A stretch of 64,000 nucleotides of DNA from Pasteurella skyensis (GTDB taxonomy: Bacteria > Pseudomonadota > Gammaproteobacteria > Enterobacterales > Pasteurellaceae), in NCBI RefSeq assembly GCF_013377295.1, contig NZ_CP016180.1, forward strand, positions 1,426,001-1,490,000. Reading direction: 5' to 3'. This document shows positions 53,751 through 63,750 of the stretch, in pieces. The position numbers and the translations under genes are program-made. Positions within the stretch are counted from its first letter, which is position 1; every line of letters begins with the position of its first letter. The notes below the pieces were generated by a model. That model did no database searches, was not told the DNA's origin, and saw nothing but the letters and a program-made list of their open reading frames with translations.

Positions 53751-54407
53751 ATGAATACAACATCATTTGAAGCAGATAACGTTCGCAATGCTTTGTTAAA
53801 AAAGGGGATTGAAACCCCAATGGTTTCATTACAACAAGATAAAGAAACTCGTAAAGTCGCCATTCAACAACACTTCCGATCCATTCTTGAATTATTAGGT
53901 ATGAATTTAAATGATGACAGCCTTGAAGAAACGCCTCAACGTCTCGCAAAAATGTATATTGATGAGATTTTTAGTGGATTAGACTATGACACTTTCCCTA
54001 AAATTACCAAAATAAAAAATCAAATGAACGTCAGTGAAATGGTACTCGTCGATGAAATTACCCTAACCAGTACCTGTGAACACCACTTTGTCACCATAGA
54101 TGGGACTGTTGCTGTCGCTTACTACCCTAAAGATTGGATCATTGGACTATCAAAAATAAATCGAGTCGTACAATTTTTTGCACAAAGACCTCAAGTACAA
54201 GAACGTTTTACAGAGCAAATATTAACAGCTTTCCAAACTATTTTAGACACGGATGATGTCGCCGTTTATGTGAAAGCAACACATTTTTGCGTAAAATGTC
54301 GAGGAATAAAAGATACCAATAGCAAAACAATCACCTCTGCATTTGGCGGTGTTTTTTTACAGGATCGAAATACTCGCACTGAATTTCTAACACTTATTCA
54401 AAAATAA
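53751..54407 (+). CDS. folE: GTP cyclohydrolase I
   Basis: First enzyme of tetrahydrofolate synthesis (GTP to dihydroneopterin triphosphate). 218 residues with the zinc site: Cys109 and His112 in TSTCEHHFV and Cys179 in THFCVKCRG. The signature [10 protein letters not shown] is present. AAGGGT precedes the ATG. It lies near folK, though they are not in one operon. Confidence 0.96.
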   Translation: MNTTSFEADNVRNALLKKGIETPMVSLQQDKETRKVAIQQHFRSILELLGMNLNDDSLEETPQRLAKMYIDEIFSGLDYDTFPKITKIKNQMNVSEMVLVDEITLTSTCEHHFVTIDGTVAVAYYPKDWIIGLSKINRVVQFFAQRPQVQERFTEQILTAFQTILDTDDVAVYVKATHFCVKCRGIKDTNSKTITSAFGGVFLQDRNTRTEFLTLIQK

Positions 54408-54453
54408 GCGGTACGATCTTGTTTAAAATTTACAAATTTTCGGAGTAACCATT

Positions 54454-56235
54454 ATGGATTTAGCACTAACATTATCTGCCGTTGTCGGATTAGGCATTGG
54501 AGCACAATGGCTGGCTTGGTATTTAAAACAACCCTCTATTTTATTTCTATTATTAATCGGTATTTTAGTCGGCCCTGTCTTAAATATTTTTAGCCCTGAT
54601 GCTGTGTTAGGTGAATTGCTATTTCCTTTCATCTCCCTCGGTGTTGCAATTATTCTATTTGAAGGCGCATTAACCTTAGAGTTTGAAGAAATTCAACATC
54701 ACGGTAAAGTTGTAAAATTATTGGTTTCTGTTGGAATGCTAGTGACTACAGCCGTAATATCTCTAGCGACTTACTGGTTATTTGATGTGGATTGGCGAAT
54801 CGCACTCTTATTTGGCGCTTTAGTTTGTGTCACAGGGCCGACAGTTATTGTTCCTCTACTTCGTAGTGTTCGCCCTAATAGGACGATTTCCAATATCCTT
54901 AAATGGGAAGGGATTTTGATCGATCCTATTGGTGCCATTGCAGTAGTATTAGTTTATGAATACATTATTTCTGCGGGTACTTCAAATGAAATTTGGATCT
55001 TCGTAAAAATTGTTATTATTGCAACTATTTTAGGAATGCTCGGTGCCTTGTGTTTAGCCAAATTGATCAAGCACCATTTAATTCCTGATTATTTACGCAA
55101 TGTTTTTGTGTTAGCTTATGTTTTATTACTTTTTTCCATTTCAAACGCCCTATCTCACGAATCAGGGCTCTTAACTGTGACAGTTCTTGGTGTTGCACTT
55201 GCAAACTGGAAAAACTTTCCTAAAGATAATATCTTAGAATTTAAAGAGTCTCTTACTGTTTTATTAATTTCAGTCTTATTTATTGTATTAGCTGCAAGAA
55301 TTGATCTTGATGCTCTGCTTAGTGTTGGATTTTCTGGAATACTACTATTATTAATTGCAATGTTCGTAGCAAGACCATTAGCAATTTGGGCATCTTCTAT
55401 TGGATCAAAGCTTACCTTAAATGAAAAATTAATGATTAGTTGGGTGGGACCTCGTGGTATTGTTGCGGCTGCAATTTCCTCTCTTTTTGCAATACGATTA
55501 CAAGATCTTAATATTCAAGGAGTGGAATTATTAGTTCCACTGGTCTTTACCATTATTATTGGTACAGTCTTTATTCAAGGACTTGGAGCAAAAGCTGTTG
55601 CCACATTCCTTAAAGTACGAGAAGTGGCAGATACGGGTGTACTCATTGTAGGGGCTAATCCTGTTGCATTAATGATTGCCAAATCCCTGAAAGACTTAGA
55701 TTTTAAAGTTATTATGACTCATACCAATTATAATGATTTAACCGAAGCAAGAATGATGGGCATTCAAACCTACTATGGTAGTCCCCTATCAAATCACGCA
55801 GACAGTCACCTAGATTTAATTGGTATTGGTTATTTGTTTACCGTAAGTACCGATCAGGAAATGAATATTTTATCTGCCGCTCATTACCTCCACGAGTTTG
55901 GAGAACAAAATATTTTCCGCTTAGAATTTAATGATAAAACCAATTTAAAAGAGCGCCATCAAAAACAAAATGGCTTTACAGTCAAATGTTTATTTGGCGA
56001 AGATGTGACCTATGGTAAATTGAGTAAAATGTTAAATAATAATGCAAAAATAAAAGTTACCAACCTCACAGAAAGCTACAATTATACAAACTACAAAGTA
56101 GATAATAACAACTTTATCCCCCTTTATACCGTAGATAAAAATGGACTTTTAAATATAATCGTAAATTCTCAGGAAATACCTAACGATTGCAAGTTAATAT
56201 CTCTTGTATTACCTAATAATTTAGATCTATACTAA
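54454..56235 (+). CDS. Na+(K+)/H+ antiporter of NhaP (CPA1) type with TrkA-like tail
   Basis: 593 residues. About 12 membrane helices in residues 1-390, with the CPA1 motifs VTGPTVIVPLLR and WEGILIDPIGA (the ion-binding Asp). The C-terminal part has a Rossmann-like TrkA-N domain (GVLIVGANPVALMIAKSLK, about 400-530), so nucleotide control is likely. It exchanges monovalent cations for protons across the inner membrane; the exact cation is not readable. GGAG precedes the ATG. Confidence 0.9.
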   Translation: MDLALTLSAVVGLGIGAQWLAWYLKQPSILFLLLIGILVGPVLNIFSPDAVLGELLFPFISLGVAIILFEGALTLEFEEIQHHGKVVKLLVSVGMLVTTAVISLATYWLFDVDWRIALLFGALVCVTGPTVIVPLLRSVRPNRTISNILKWEGILIDPIGAIAVVLVYEYIISAGTSNEIWIFVKIVIIATILGMLGALCLAKLIKHHLIPDYLRNVFVLAYVLLLFSISNALSHESGLLTVTVLGVALANWKNFPKDNILEFKESLTVLLISVLFIVLAARIDLDALLSVGFSGILLLLIAMFVARPLAIWASSIGSKLTLNEKLMISWVGPRGIVAAAISSLFAIRLQDLNIQGVELLVPLVFTIIIGTVFIQGLGAKAVATFLKVREVADTGVLIVGANPVALMIAKSLKDLDFKVIMTHTNYNDLTEARMMGIQTYYGSPLSNHADSHLDLIGIGYLFTVSTDQEMNILSAAHYLHEFGEQNIFRLEFNDKTNLKERHQKQNGFTVKCLFGEDVTYGKLSKMLNNNAKIKVTNLTESYNYTNYKVDNNNFIPLYTVDKNGLLNIIVNSQEIPNDCKLISLVLPNNLDLY

Positions 56236-56294
56236 CAAATAAACTTAATTATTTGACAAGATATATTTGTTAATATAATATTACAAAAGTTAAT

Positions 56295-56370
56295 TCCTCC
56301 TTAGTTCAGTCGGTAGAACGGTGGACTGTTAATCCATATGTCGCTGGTTCAAGTCCAGCAGGAGGAGCCA
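56295..56370 (+). tRNA. tRNA-Asn (GTT)
   Basis: 76 bases with encoded GCCA: acceptor TCCTCC/GGAGGA, anticodon loop CTGTTAA (GTT), T loop GTTCAAGTC. Monocistronic, with a terminator at 56464. Confidence 0.97.
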
Positions 56371-56463
56371 GTTATTTTAGTTTATCCTTTGATCTTGTTT
56401 TATTTGTCTCCTTTTGTAAAACAGTGATTCATTCCTCCAAGAATTAGATCAAAGAAACTTTTT

Positions 56464-56490
56464 ACCCTCATTTATGAGGGTTTTTTTTAC
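56464..56490 (+). terminator. Terminator after tRNA-Asn
   Basis: ACCCTCA pairs with TGAGGGT around TTTA, followed by eight T. Confidence 0.85.
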
Positions 56491-56641
56491 CCAAAATTTG
56501 CTCCAAAATATTTAAATATAAAAAAACTGCTCTGACCACGAAAAAAATCGTGTAAAATAGTCAAAATATTATGGCTTATTACTATCAACAAGTATAAGCT
56601 AGAACCGTTTTTAGTTATTAAACTTTCATTAGAGGATAACA

Positions 56642-57859
56642 ATGAAAAGAGTCGTTATTACAGGTTTAGGCGTTGTTTCAAGTATTGGAAATAACAAAGA
56701 AGAAGTATTAAATTCACTTAAAACAGGGAAATCTGGTATTGAATTTGTACCTGAATTTGCTGATATGAAAATGCGTAGTCAGATTGCAGGAACCATCAAA
56801 TTAGATCCGAAGGAACTCATTGATCGTAAAGTATTTCGCTTTATGGGTGATTGTGCTGCTTATGCTTATCTTTCAATGAAAGAAGCGATTGAAGATGCAA
56901 ATTTAACTGAAGATCAGGTTTCAAACGAACGTACTGGATTAATTATTGGCTCTGGTATCGGGTCTGGGCACTGGCAGTTAATGGCGTGTAATGCTGCTCA
57001 AAGTCCTCGTGGAATTAAAGCAGTTGGACCTTATGCCGTCACCAAAACAATGTCTTCAAGTGTTTCAGCTTGTTTAGCTACCCCATTTAAAATTAAAGGT
57101 GTCAATTATAGTATTAGTTCTGCCTGTTCAACCTCTGCACATTGCATTGGTAACGCAATGGAATTAATTCAACTAGGCAAACAAGATATTGTGTTTGCAG
57201 GGGGCGGTGAAGAGCTCGCTTGGGAATCAGCTTGTGAATTTGATGCAATGGGAGCGGTTTCTACTAAATATAATGATACCCCAGAAAAAGCATCTCGAGC
57301 TTATGATGCAAACCGTGATGGTTTCGTTATCTCTGCTGGTGGTGCTGTCGTTGTTGTAGAAGAACTTGAACACGCTCTTGCTCGTGGTGCAAAAATTTAT
57401 GCTGAAATTGTAGGCTATGGTGCAACATCTGATGGCTATGATATGGTTGCACCAAGTGGTGAAGGGGCCGTTCGTTGTATGAAACAAGCGTTAGCAACAG
57501 TGAAAGATGAAGTTGAGTATATCAATGTGCACGGTACATCAACGCCAGTTGGGGATGTCAAAGAGCTAGAAGCAATCCAAACTGTATTTGGTGATAAAAA
57601 ACCTGCCATTTCTTCCACTAAATCAATGACTGGTCACTCTTTAGGTGCGGCGGGTGCTCACGAAGCTATCTATTCATTATTAATGTTAGAAAATAAATTT
57701 ATTGCTCCAAGTATTAATATTGAAACTTTAGATGAAAAAGCAAAAGAATCAAATATTGTCACTGAATATCAAGATAAAGAACTCACAACTGTAATGTCTA
57801 ACAGTTTTGGTTTTGGTGGCACAAATGCGTGCTTAGTTTTTCAAAAATATAAAGACTAA
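56642..57859 (+). CDS. fabB: Beta-ketoacyl-ACP synthase I
   Basis: Elongates acyl-ACP, including the unsaturated branch. 405 residues of the thiolase fold with Cys162 in [11 protein letters not shown], His in [12 protein letters not shown] and His in [13 protein letters not shown], the Cys-His-His triad. The [12 protein letters not shown] end motif is typical. GAGGAT precedes the ATG. mnmC, its neighbour in E. coli, lies elsewhere in this window. An opposed uptake-signal pair follows. Confidence 0.97.
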   Translation: MKRVVITGLGVVSSIGNNKEEVLNSLKTGKSGIEFVPEFADMKMRSQIAGTIKLDPKELIDRKVFRFMGDCAAYAYLSMKEAIEDANLTEDQVSNERTGLIIGSGIGSGHWQLMACNAAQSPRGIKAVGPYAVTKTMSSSVSACLATPFKIKGVNYSISSACSTSAHCIGNAMELIQLGKQDIVFAGGGEELAWESACEFDAMGAVSTKYNDTPEKASRAYDANRDGFVISAGGAVVVVEELEHALARGAKIYAEIVGYGATSDGYDMVAPSGEGAVRCMKQALATVKDEVEYINVHGTSTPVGDVKELEAIQTVFGDKKPAISSTKSMTGHSLGAAGAHEAIYSLLMLENKFIAPSINIETLDEKAKESNIVTEYQDKELTTVMSNSFGFGGTNACLVFQKYKD

Positions 57860-57872
57860 TTGACCTCAATAT

Positions 57873-57913
57873 AGCGGTATGATGTTGTAAATTTTTTGCA
57901 AGATCATACCGCT
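57873..57913. terminator. Opposed uptake-signal pair after fabB
   Basis: AGCGGTATGAT (57873-57883) and ATCATACCGCT (57903-57913) form a perfect 11-bp stem; the spacer holds TTTTTTGCAA. Likely terminator between fabB and glyA. Confidence 0.7.
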
Positions 57914-58005
57914 TTGTTATGAGAAAAAACTACCCATCCAATTTAAAAAGGCGTAAAATAATAGCCGTATTTATCCTGCCCATCTTATCTATAAAGGAGA
58001 ACGAA

Positions 58006-59268
58006 ATGTTAAGTCGAAATATGAATATTGCGGATTATGATCCTGTTTTATGGCAAGCTATTTTAGATGAAAATCGCCGTCAAGAAGAACACATCGAACT
58101 TATCGCTTCTGAAAACTATACCAGCCCATGCGTAATGGAAGCACAAGGTTGCCAATTTACCAATAAATATGCCGAAGGCTATCCGGGTAAGCGTTATTAT
58201 GGTGGTTGTGAATTTGCTGATATTGCGGAACAGCTTGCGATTGATCGAGCCAAAGCATTATTTGAGGCTGAATATGCCAATGTTCAACCTCATTCAGGTT
58301 CTCAAGCTAATGCTGCTGTCTATATGGCATTATTACAACCTGGTGATACGATTTTAGGAATGAGCCTTGATCACGGCGGACACTTAACTCACGGAGCAAA
58401 AGTGAGCTTCTCTGGTAAAATTTATAATGCTGTACAATATGGTATTACTGCTGATGGTGTGATGGATTATGAAGATATCCGTCGTCAAGCTATTGAATGT
58501 AAACCAAAAATGATTGTAGCAGGTTTCTCTGCTTATTCTCAAATTGTTGATTGGGCAAAAATGCGTGAAATTGCCGATGAAGTGGGGGCTTACTTATTTG
58601 TCGATATGGCTCACGTTGCAGGATTAATTGCAGCAGGTGTTTATCCTAACCCTGTTCCTTATGCTCACGTGGTCACCACAACTACGCACAAAACCTTAGC
58701 AGGTCCTCGTGGTGGTTTAATTCTTTCAGGCTTAAAAGATGAAGAGTTACATAAAAAATTAAATTCTGCCGTATTCCCTGCTAATCAAGGTGGTCCATTA
58801 ATTCACGTGATTGCAGCAAAAGCCGTTTGTTTTAAAGAAGCAATGGAAGATACGTTTAAAACCTATCAAAAAGAAGTGGTAAAAAATGCTAAAGCAATGG
58901 TTAAGGTCTTCCAGCAACGTGGCTATGATATTGTTTCTAATGGAACAGAAAACCATTTATTCTTAGTGAATTTAATCAAAAAAGGTATTACAGGAAAAGC
59001 CGCAGATGCAGCGTTAGGTGCCGCAAATATCACGGTGAACAAAAACTCTGTTCCAAACGATCCACAAAGTCCATTTGTGACATCTGGTCTTCGTATTGGT
59101 ACCCCAGCAGTCACTCGTAGAGGTTTTACAGAACAAGATGTGATTGAGTTAACAGGTTGGATTTGTGACGTGTTAGATGCCGTTGGTAAAGAAAATGAGC
59201 AAGCAGTAATTGAGAGTACAAAACAAAAAGTATTAGCTATTTGTAAGAAATTACCTGTTTATGCTTAA
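58006..59268 (+). CDS. glyA: Serine hydroxymethyltransferase
   Basis: PLP enzyme converting serine to glycine and charging tetrahydrofolate with one-carbon units. 420 residues from the ATG at 58006, with AAGGAGA upstream; the longer frame starts in the uptake-signal pair and is not like SHMT. Motifs: [33 protein letters not shown] (the PLP Lys) and [13 protein letters not shown]. In E. coli it is under PurR and MetR; I see no PurR box here. An insertion sequence begins 18 bases after the stop. Confidence 0.97.
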   Translation: MLSRNMNIADYDPVLWQAILDENRRQEEHIELIASENYTSPCVMEAQGCQFTNKYAEGYPGKRYYGGCEFADIAEQLAIDRAKALFEAEYANVQPHSGSQANAAVYMALLQPGDTILGMSLDHGGHLTHGAKVSFSGKIYNAVQYGITADGVMDYEDIRRQAIECKPKMIVAGFSAYSQIVDWAKMREIADEVGAYLFVDMAHVAGLIAAGVYPNPVPYAHVVTTTTHKTLAGPRGGLILSGLKDEELHKKLNSAVFPANQGGPLIHVIAAKAVCFKEAMEDTFKTYQKEVVKNAKAMVKVFQQRGYDIVSNGTENHLFLVNLIKKGITGKAADAALGAANITVNKNSVPNDPQSPFVTSGLRIGTPAVTRRGFTEQDVIELTGWICDVLDAVGKENEQAVIESTKQKVLAICKKLPVYA

Positions 59269-59329
59269 ATACCTTTAATAAACAAAGGCATAGTAGACAA
59301 AATAGTTGGTAATTTTGAGGAGCTATGCC

Positions 59330-59351
59330 CATAGTAGACAAATGAGTTGGT
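59330..59351 (+). repeat. Second copy of the IS left end
   Basis: CATAGTAGACAAATGAGTTGG... matches the outer end (59289-59310) at 20 of 22 bases. Just before it is CTATGCC (59323-59329), the inverse of the outer GGCATAG tip, so the left end looks like two abutting IS tips 41 bases apart. Confidence 0.7.
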
Positions 59352-59371
59352 TTTTATTATTTTATAAATAA

Positions 59372-60301
59372 TTACCAACTCCTTTTATTTAGAAAATCTT
59401 TTATAAACATAATCTTATGGTATTTGGTTAAACCATTATGATTAGATAGTTTTCGTTTAAGTTCTCCAAATAAACTTTCAAGCCTATTTGTTGTTTTTTC
59501 TATATTTAATTCAGGATATTTTTCAAAAGTAAATAAATAATCCATATTATATTTTAAGCTCCTGTAAGCACTTCTTATATTACGATGTTTAAAAGGATAT
59601 TTACCCTTTTCATTTATTTTATCGGAGCGTTCATTTAAATATTCTTTATGTTTTAAATACCAATAATGTAAATTAATATAGAACTCGTTTTTAGAGCTAT
59701 TTTTTAATGTTTTAACTAATATTTTTAGCTCTTTTCCCGCTTCAGATTTAGGGTTCCTTGTTAATTTCCTTATTACATTTGCTATTTGATGAAATTGGCA
59801 AAGTTGTGCAGGCGTATTTAAAAAATCTCTTAATAATCCTCGTCTTCCATCACAAGTAATAGATTGAATAATATAGCCTTTTTCTCTTAATTTATTCATT
59901 GCTAATAGATAATAAAGATTTTTTTCTGTTGTCACAATTTGATGATAAATTACCTTCTTTGATAAAGTGTCCATAAAAACGAGAACACCAAAATTTCGAC
60001 CAAAGAAAGTGGTATCCATCATTAAGTTCAATTTATTATTTTGTGGGATATTTAATGGCGTTTTAGGGGCTTTTAAAACATATCTTTGAATAGTTCTAAC
60101 AGAGCAATTATATTTAATTGCTAGTTGCTTATAGGTTTGTTTACCTTCTGTGTAATCTAGCCAAATTTGGCTTGAATTTAAGGATTTTTTGAAGGTAAAA
60201 GTTTTATTACAAATAGAGCATTTATAACGTTGAACATTATTTTGGGTACCATATTTGTGAATATTCGTTTTATGACAAAAAGGACAAGTTTTTTATTCAT
60301 T
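59372..60301 (-). pseudogene. IS256-family transposase, Zn-ribbon variant, frameshifted at its start
   Basis: The 219-residue main frame from 60031 downward has the Mutator/IS256 core: MMDTTFFG (first Asp), TCDGRRGLL (second Asp), the CQFHQ motif (CxxH type) and TTNRLESLFGELK (Glu). Upstream of 60031 the same frame continues with an N-terminal zinc ribbon (TCPFCHKTN and CSICNKTF), but hits a stop before any start codon. The only good ATG (60301, MNKK) is one base out of phase: a run of six A (60295-60290) would need a seventh, or a -1 shift, to join it to the zinc ribbon. So the full protein (about 308 residues) needs slippage, or the gene is dead. Confidence 0.75.
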
Positions 60302-60397
60302 TTCAAAAAAGTGGGCTAAAGCACAGTAATATAAAGCTTTAACCCATTTTTTACCAACTATTTTGTCTACTATGCCTAAACAAATCATTAATAAAAA

Positions 60398-60436
60398 AAG
60401 AGGTAGCCTATAATATAAGCTACCTCTTTTTATTAT
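60398..60436 (-). terminator. thrS terminator
   Basis: AAAGAGGTAGC (60398-60408) and GCTACCTCTTT (60420-60430) pair perfectly over 11 bp; on the minus strand a T run follows (complement of the A run at 60393-60400). Confidence 0.85.
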
Positions 60437-60445
60437 GCTATATTA

Positions 60446-62377
60446 TTACTCTTCTTCAAATAATTTCAGATCTCGATTACGTACTTGTGTTTTCAACATT
60501 TGAACAAATTCATCAACACTAATTGAACCTAAATCTTTACCTTTACGAGTACGCACTGCGACTTTGCCTTCAGCAATTTCTTTATCGCCACAAACTAGCA
60601 TATAAGGTATACGACGTAAGGTATGTTCACGGATTTTGAACCCAATTTTTTCATTACGTAAATCTGATTTTACACGTAAACCTGCGTCAGATAATTTTTT
60701 CACAACACCATTTACATAGTCAGCTTGGCTCTCAGTAATATTTAATACTACCGCTTGCGTTGGTGCTAACCACGTAGGAAAGAAACCTGCATATTCTTCG
60801 GTAATAATACCGATAAAGCGTTCCAGTGATCCTAAAATAGCTCGGTGGATCATCACAGGTGTTTTACGATCATTATCTTCTGCTACATAAGACGCATTTA
60901 AACGACTAGGTAAAGCAAAGTCTAACTGAATGGTTCCGCACTGCCATTCACGACCTAAACAATCGTGTAAAGTAAATTCAATTTTAGGACCATAGAATGC
61001 CCCTTCACCTTCTTGAATTTCATAACTTAAACCGTTAGTTTTTAATGCAGCTGCTAAGCCTGTTTCTGCACTGTCCCACATTTCATCAGAGCCAATACGA
61101 CTTTCTGGACGAGTTGAAAGTTTGACTTCAACCTCATTAAAACCAAAGGTACTATAAATATCGTAAACCATTTTGATACAGCTGGTTACTTCGCTTTCAA
61201 CTTGATCTTCAGTACAGAAAATATGTGCATCATCTTGGGTAAAGCCACGCACACGCATTAAACCGTGTAATGAACCTGACGGCTCGTTACGGTGACAAGA
61301 ACCAAATTCCGCCATACGCAATGGTAAATCACGGTACGATTTTAAACCTTGATTAAAGATTTGTACGTGACCAGGACAGTTCATCGGTTTTACGCAATAT
61401 TCACGGTTTTCTGATGAAGTCGTAAACATTAACTCACCGTAGTTTTGCCAGTGACCTGTACGCTCCCAGAGTACACGATCCATCATAAACGGACCTTTTA
61501 CTTCCTGGTAATCATATTCTTTTAATTTAGTACGCACAAAAGTTTCCAACTCACGGAAAATTGTCCAACCATCGTTATGCCAGAACACCATACCCGGTGC
61601 TTCTTCTTGCATATGGTACAAATCTAACGCTTTACCAATTTTACGGTGGTCACGTTTTGCTGCTTCTTCTAAGCGTTTTAAATAGGCTGACAATTGTTTT
61701 TTATCCGCCCACGCTGTGCCGTAAATACGTTGTAGCATTTTATTATCACTGTTACCACGCCAGTATGCACCTGCCACTTTTTGTAATTTAAAATGTTGGC
61801 AGAATTTCATATTTGGTACGTGTGGACCGCGACACATATCGATATATTCTTGATGATGATACAACGCTGGTGTATCACATTTATCAATATTTTCCGTTAA
61901 AATTTCTAATTTATAAGACTCGCCACGTGCATCAAAGGCATCATAAGCATCTTGCCAACTACCGACTTTTTTAATGACTTCGTAGTTTGTTTTAGCAAGC
62001 TCTAACATTCTTTTTTCAATTTTTTCAATATCTTCTGTGGTTAAAGAGTGTTCTAAATCAACATCATAGTAAAAACCGTTGTCGATCGTTGGACCAATCG
62101 CCATTTTTGCATTTGGATAAAGTTGTTTAATTGCGTGGCCTAACAGGTGGGCACAAGAGTGACGAATAATCTCTAAACCGTCTTCATCTTTTGCAGCAAT
62201 AATTTCTAATTTACTGTCTTGTTCAATCATATCGCACGCATCAACACGTACGCCATCTACACGACCTGCAATAGTCGCTTTAGCAAGACCTGAACCAATG
62301 CTTTGAGCAACCTCAAAAACAGAAACTGCTTGTTCAAATTCACGTGTTGAGCCATCTGGCAAAGTAATAATTGGCAT
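60446..62377 (-). CDS. thrS: Threonine-tRNA ligase
   Basis: Charges tRNA-Thr and clears mischarged Ser-tRNA-Thr. 643 residues from the ATG at 62377 ([14 protein letters not shown]), with AAGGA upstream, equal in length to E. coli ThrS. TGS domain (1-60), editing domain with [16 protein letters not shown] (about 73-90), class II catalytic core ([28 protein letters not shown]) and anticodon-binding domain. E. coli thrS controls its own translation through an operator RNA; a large hairpin lies in the leader here (62426-62492). infC, next to thrS in E. coli, is not here. Confidence 0.97.
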   Translation of the reverse strand: MPIITLPDGSTREFEQAVSVFEVAQSIGSGLAKATIAGRVDGVRVDACDMIEQDSKLEIIAAKDEDGLEIIRHSCAHLLGHAIKQLYPNAKMAIGPTIDNGFYYDVDLEHSLTTEDIEKIEKRMLELAKTNYEVIKKVGSWQDAYDAFDARGESYKLEILTENIDKCDTPALYHHQEYIDMCRGPHVPNMKFCQHFKLQKVAGAYWRGNSDNKMLQRIYGTAWADKKQLSAYLKRLEEAAKRDHRKIGKALDLYHMQEEAPGMVFWHNDGWTIFRELETFVRTKLKEYDYQEVKGPFMMDRVLWERTGHWQNYGELMFTTSSENREYCVKPMNCPGHVQIFNQGLKSYRDLPLRMAEFGSCHRNEPSGSLHGLMRVRGFTQDDAHIFCTEDQVESEVTSCIKMVYDIYSTFGFNEVEVKLSTRPESRIGSDEMWDSAETGLAAALKTNGLSYEIQEGEGAFYGPKIEFTLHDCLGREWQCGTIQLDFALPSRLNASYVAEDNDRKTPVMIHRAILGSLERFIGIITEEYAGFFPTWLAPTQAVVLNITESQADYVNGVVKKLSDAGLRVKSDLRNEKIGFKIREHTLRRIPYMLVCGDKEIAEGKVAVRTRKGKDLGSISVDEFVQMLKTQVRNRDLKLFEEE

Positions 62378-62425
62378 AATTTTTTTTCCTTTACAGTGGT
62401 CGCCCATACAAAAGGCAACTTGTTG

Positions 62426-62492
62426 TAGTCTTTGAAAAATAATTCACTACTTCGCTCGCTTTACTCGTATTGAAGTTATTTTTCTTTGACTA
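62426..62492 (-). promoter_or_regulatory. Large hairpin in the thrS leader
   Basis: TAGTC-TTT-GAAAAATAA-TTCA (62426-62446) pairs with TGAA-G-TTATTTTTC-TTT-GACTA (62471-62492): 5, 9 and 4 bp stems with a symmetrical TTT/TTT internal loop and a one-base bulge, closing a 24-base loop. It ends about 50 bases before the thrS start. It may be an operator for ThrS autoregulation. Confidence 0.5.
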
Positions 62493-62499
62493 TAATTAA

Positions 62500-62530
62500 T
62501 CAAATAAAAAAGGCAGATTTCTCTCTGCCC
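62500..62530 (-). terminator. Terminator-like stem upstream of thrS
   Basis: On the minus strand GGCAGA (62529-62524 complement) pairs with TCTGCC (62517-62512 complement), followed by six T. It lies before the thrS leader hairpin with no minus-strand gene upstream, so it could be an early attenuator if transcription starts further upstream. Confidence 0.5.
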
Positions 62531-62659
62531 TACAAATTCTTGCTTATTATCACCTTTACAACAGGCAAATAAGCGGTGCGATTTTACCACAAATTTGCAA
62601 ATCCTCAAATTAGATGTCATTATTTACAAGAATTTTTTAACTTATTTAAAGGAATGATT

Positions 62660-62920
62660 ATGTTTGTAGAAATTTATGGACGCCTAACTTGCCCTTACTG
62701 TCTTAGAGCAATTTTACTCGCTAAGAAGATGAAAAAACAATTAGATAATTTTGATTTTAAATTTATCAATATGACTGCTGAAAACATATCGAAATCGGAT
62801 CTTGAACCTCGAGTTGGTAAAACAGTGGCTACCGTTCCTCAAATATTTGCTGATAACGAACATATCGGTGGTTGCACTGAATTTCAAGCATTTGCTAAAG
62901 CAAAGTTTAATATTAGTTAA
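62660..62920 (+). CDS. grxA: Glutaredoxin of GrxA type
   Basis: Reduces disulfides, for example in ribonucleotide reductase, using glutathione. 86 residues from the ATG at 62660, with AAAGGA 6 bases upstream. Redox site CPYC (Cys11, Cys14) in YGRLTCPYCLRA, the cis-Pro loop ATVPQIF and the GSH site HIGGCTEF. The pattern matches E. coli GrxA (GRSGCPYC, TVPQIFVD, HIGGYTDF). Confidence 0.92.
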   Translation: MFVEIYGRLTCPYCLRAILLAKKMKKQLDNFDFKFINMTAENISKSDLEPRVGKTVATVPQIFADNEHIGGCTEFQAFAKAKFNIS

Positions 62921-62928
62921 CAACTAAA

Positions 62929-62964
62929 AAGTGGTATTAAACTAGTTTAAATACCACTTGTTTA
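62929..62964. terminator. Bidirectional terminator between grxA and lexA
   Basis: AAGTGGTATT (62929-62938) pairs with AATACCACTT (62950-62959); the inner AAACTAGTTT is itself a palindrome and extends the stem. A run before and T after. Confidence 0.8.
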
Positions 62965-62966
62965 AT

Positions 62967-63599
62967 TTACATCCACGCATTATTACGAATTATTCCCACA
63001 GCAAGCCCCTCAATCTCAATATATTGTTTTGAAGGATCAACGACGATTGCTTCAAGTTCGTCATTTTCTGGGTGTAAATAAAGGATATTACCTTTCTTTT
63101 CTAAGCGTTTTACTGTGACTTCATCGTCAATTCGAGCGACCACAACCTGACCATTTCGTACAGTGTTAGTTTTATGCACGGCAAGCAAATCGCCATCCAA
63201 AATGCCAATATTTTCCATTGAGTTACCACTTACCTTAAGCAGATAATCCGCACAAGGGGAAAACATTTCACCATTAACAGGATAATGATTTTCAATATTC
63301 TCAATGGCTAAAATTGGTTCTCCTGCTGCAACTTTTCCGACAAGAGGCAACCCCTGCTCTTCACTTTCTTGCTCTTCTTCATCTATTAACAATTTAATGC
63401 CTCGTGAAGTGCCAGATAAAATTTCAATATAACCTTTACGAGCCAATGCTTTTAAGTGTTCCTCTGCTGCATTGGGTGATTTAAAACCAATTTCACGAGC
63501 AATTTCTACTCGAGTAGGTGGCATTCCAGTCTCTTCAATATGAGACTTAACAAGATCAAAAATTTCTTGCTGACGTTGTGTTAAGGGTTGACGTTGCAT
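62967..63599 (-). CDS. lexA: LexA repressor
   Basis: SOS repressor, cleaves itself when RecA is activated. 210 residues: winged-helix DNA-binding domain (about 1-70; [26 protein letters not shown]) and S24 peptidase domain with the cleavage site Ala92-Gly93 in VAAGEP, Ser127 in SGNSMENIG and Lys164 in EVTVKRL. A strong ribosome site (GGGAG) and one perfect LexA box precede it. lexA and plsB are divergent, as in E. coli. uvrA and ssb in this window are expected regulon members. Confidence 0.97.
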   Translation of the reverse strand: MQRQPLTQRQQEIFDLVKSHIEETGMPPTRVEIAREIGFKSPNAAEEHLKALARKGYIEILSGTSRGIKLLIDEEEQESEEQGLPLVGKVAAGEPILAIENIENHYPVNGEMFSPCADYLLKVSGNSMENIGILDGDLLAVHKTNTVRNGQVVVARIDDEVTVKRLEKKGNILYLHPENDELEAIVVDPSKQYIEIEGLAVGIIRNNAWM

Positions 63600-63614
63600 A
63601 CAGATTTCTCCCTA

Positions 63615-63630
63615 CTGTTTTTATATACAG
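63615..63630 (-). promoter_or_regulatory. LexA box, perfect
   Basis: CTGT-TTTTATAT-ACAG, exact CTGT-N8-ACAG, 16 bases before the lexA start. A weaker second site (TTGG-CATTATAT-ACAG, 63637-63652) lies 22 bases further up, giving a tandem layout like that of E. coli lexA. Confidence 0.9.
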
Positions 63631-63636
63631 ACAATA

Positions 63637-63652
63637 TTGGCATTATATACAG
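63637..63652 (-). promoter_or_regulatory. Second, weaker LexA box of lexA
   Basis: Right half ACAG is exact; the left half TTGG has two mismatches. Spacing of 22 bases from the perfect box suits cooperative or same-face binding. Confidence 0.45.
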
Positions 63653-63750
63653 TACAAGAGAATTTGCAACTAAGAAATTACGGATTAAACAAAAATTTTA
63701 TGTTAAAATTTCCGCCGTTTAACTTATTAGTAATTATAAAGGATTAATGA

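Larger units (their letters stand above)
59287..60377 (-). mobile_element. IS256-type insertion sequence, 1091 bp
   Basis: The ends are perfect 26-bp inverted repeats (59287-59312 and 60352-60377, beginning GGCATAGTAGACAAAATAG). They are flanked by an exact 8-bp target duplication, TAAACAAA, at 59279-59286 and 60378-60385. One transposase gene is inside. Terminal match and intact duplication point to a recent insertion downstream of glyA. A second IR-like copy lies at 59330-59351. Confidence 0.93.

Noticed and set aside
57919-58005. Upstream extension of glyA
   Set aside because: Begins in an uptake-signal pair, does not resemble SHMT, and the ATG at 58006 has AAGGAGA.
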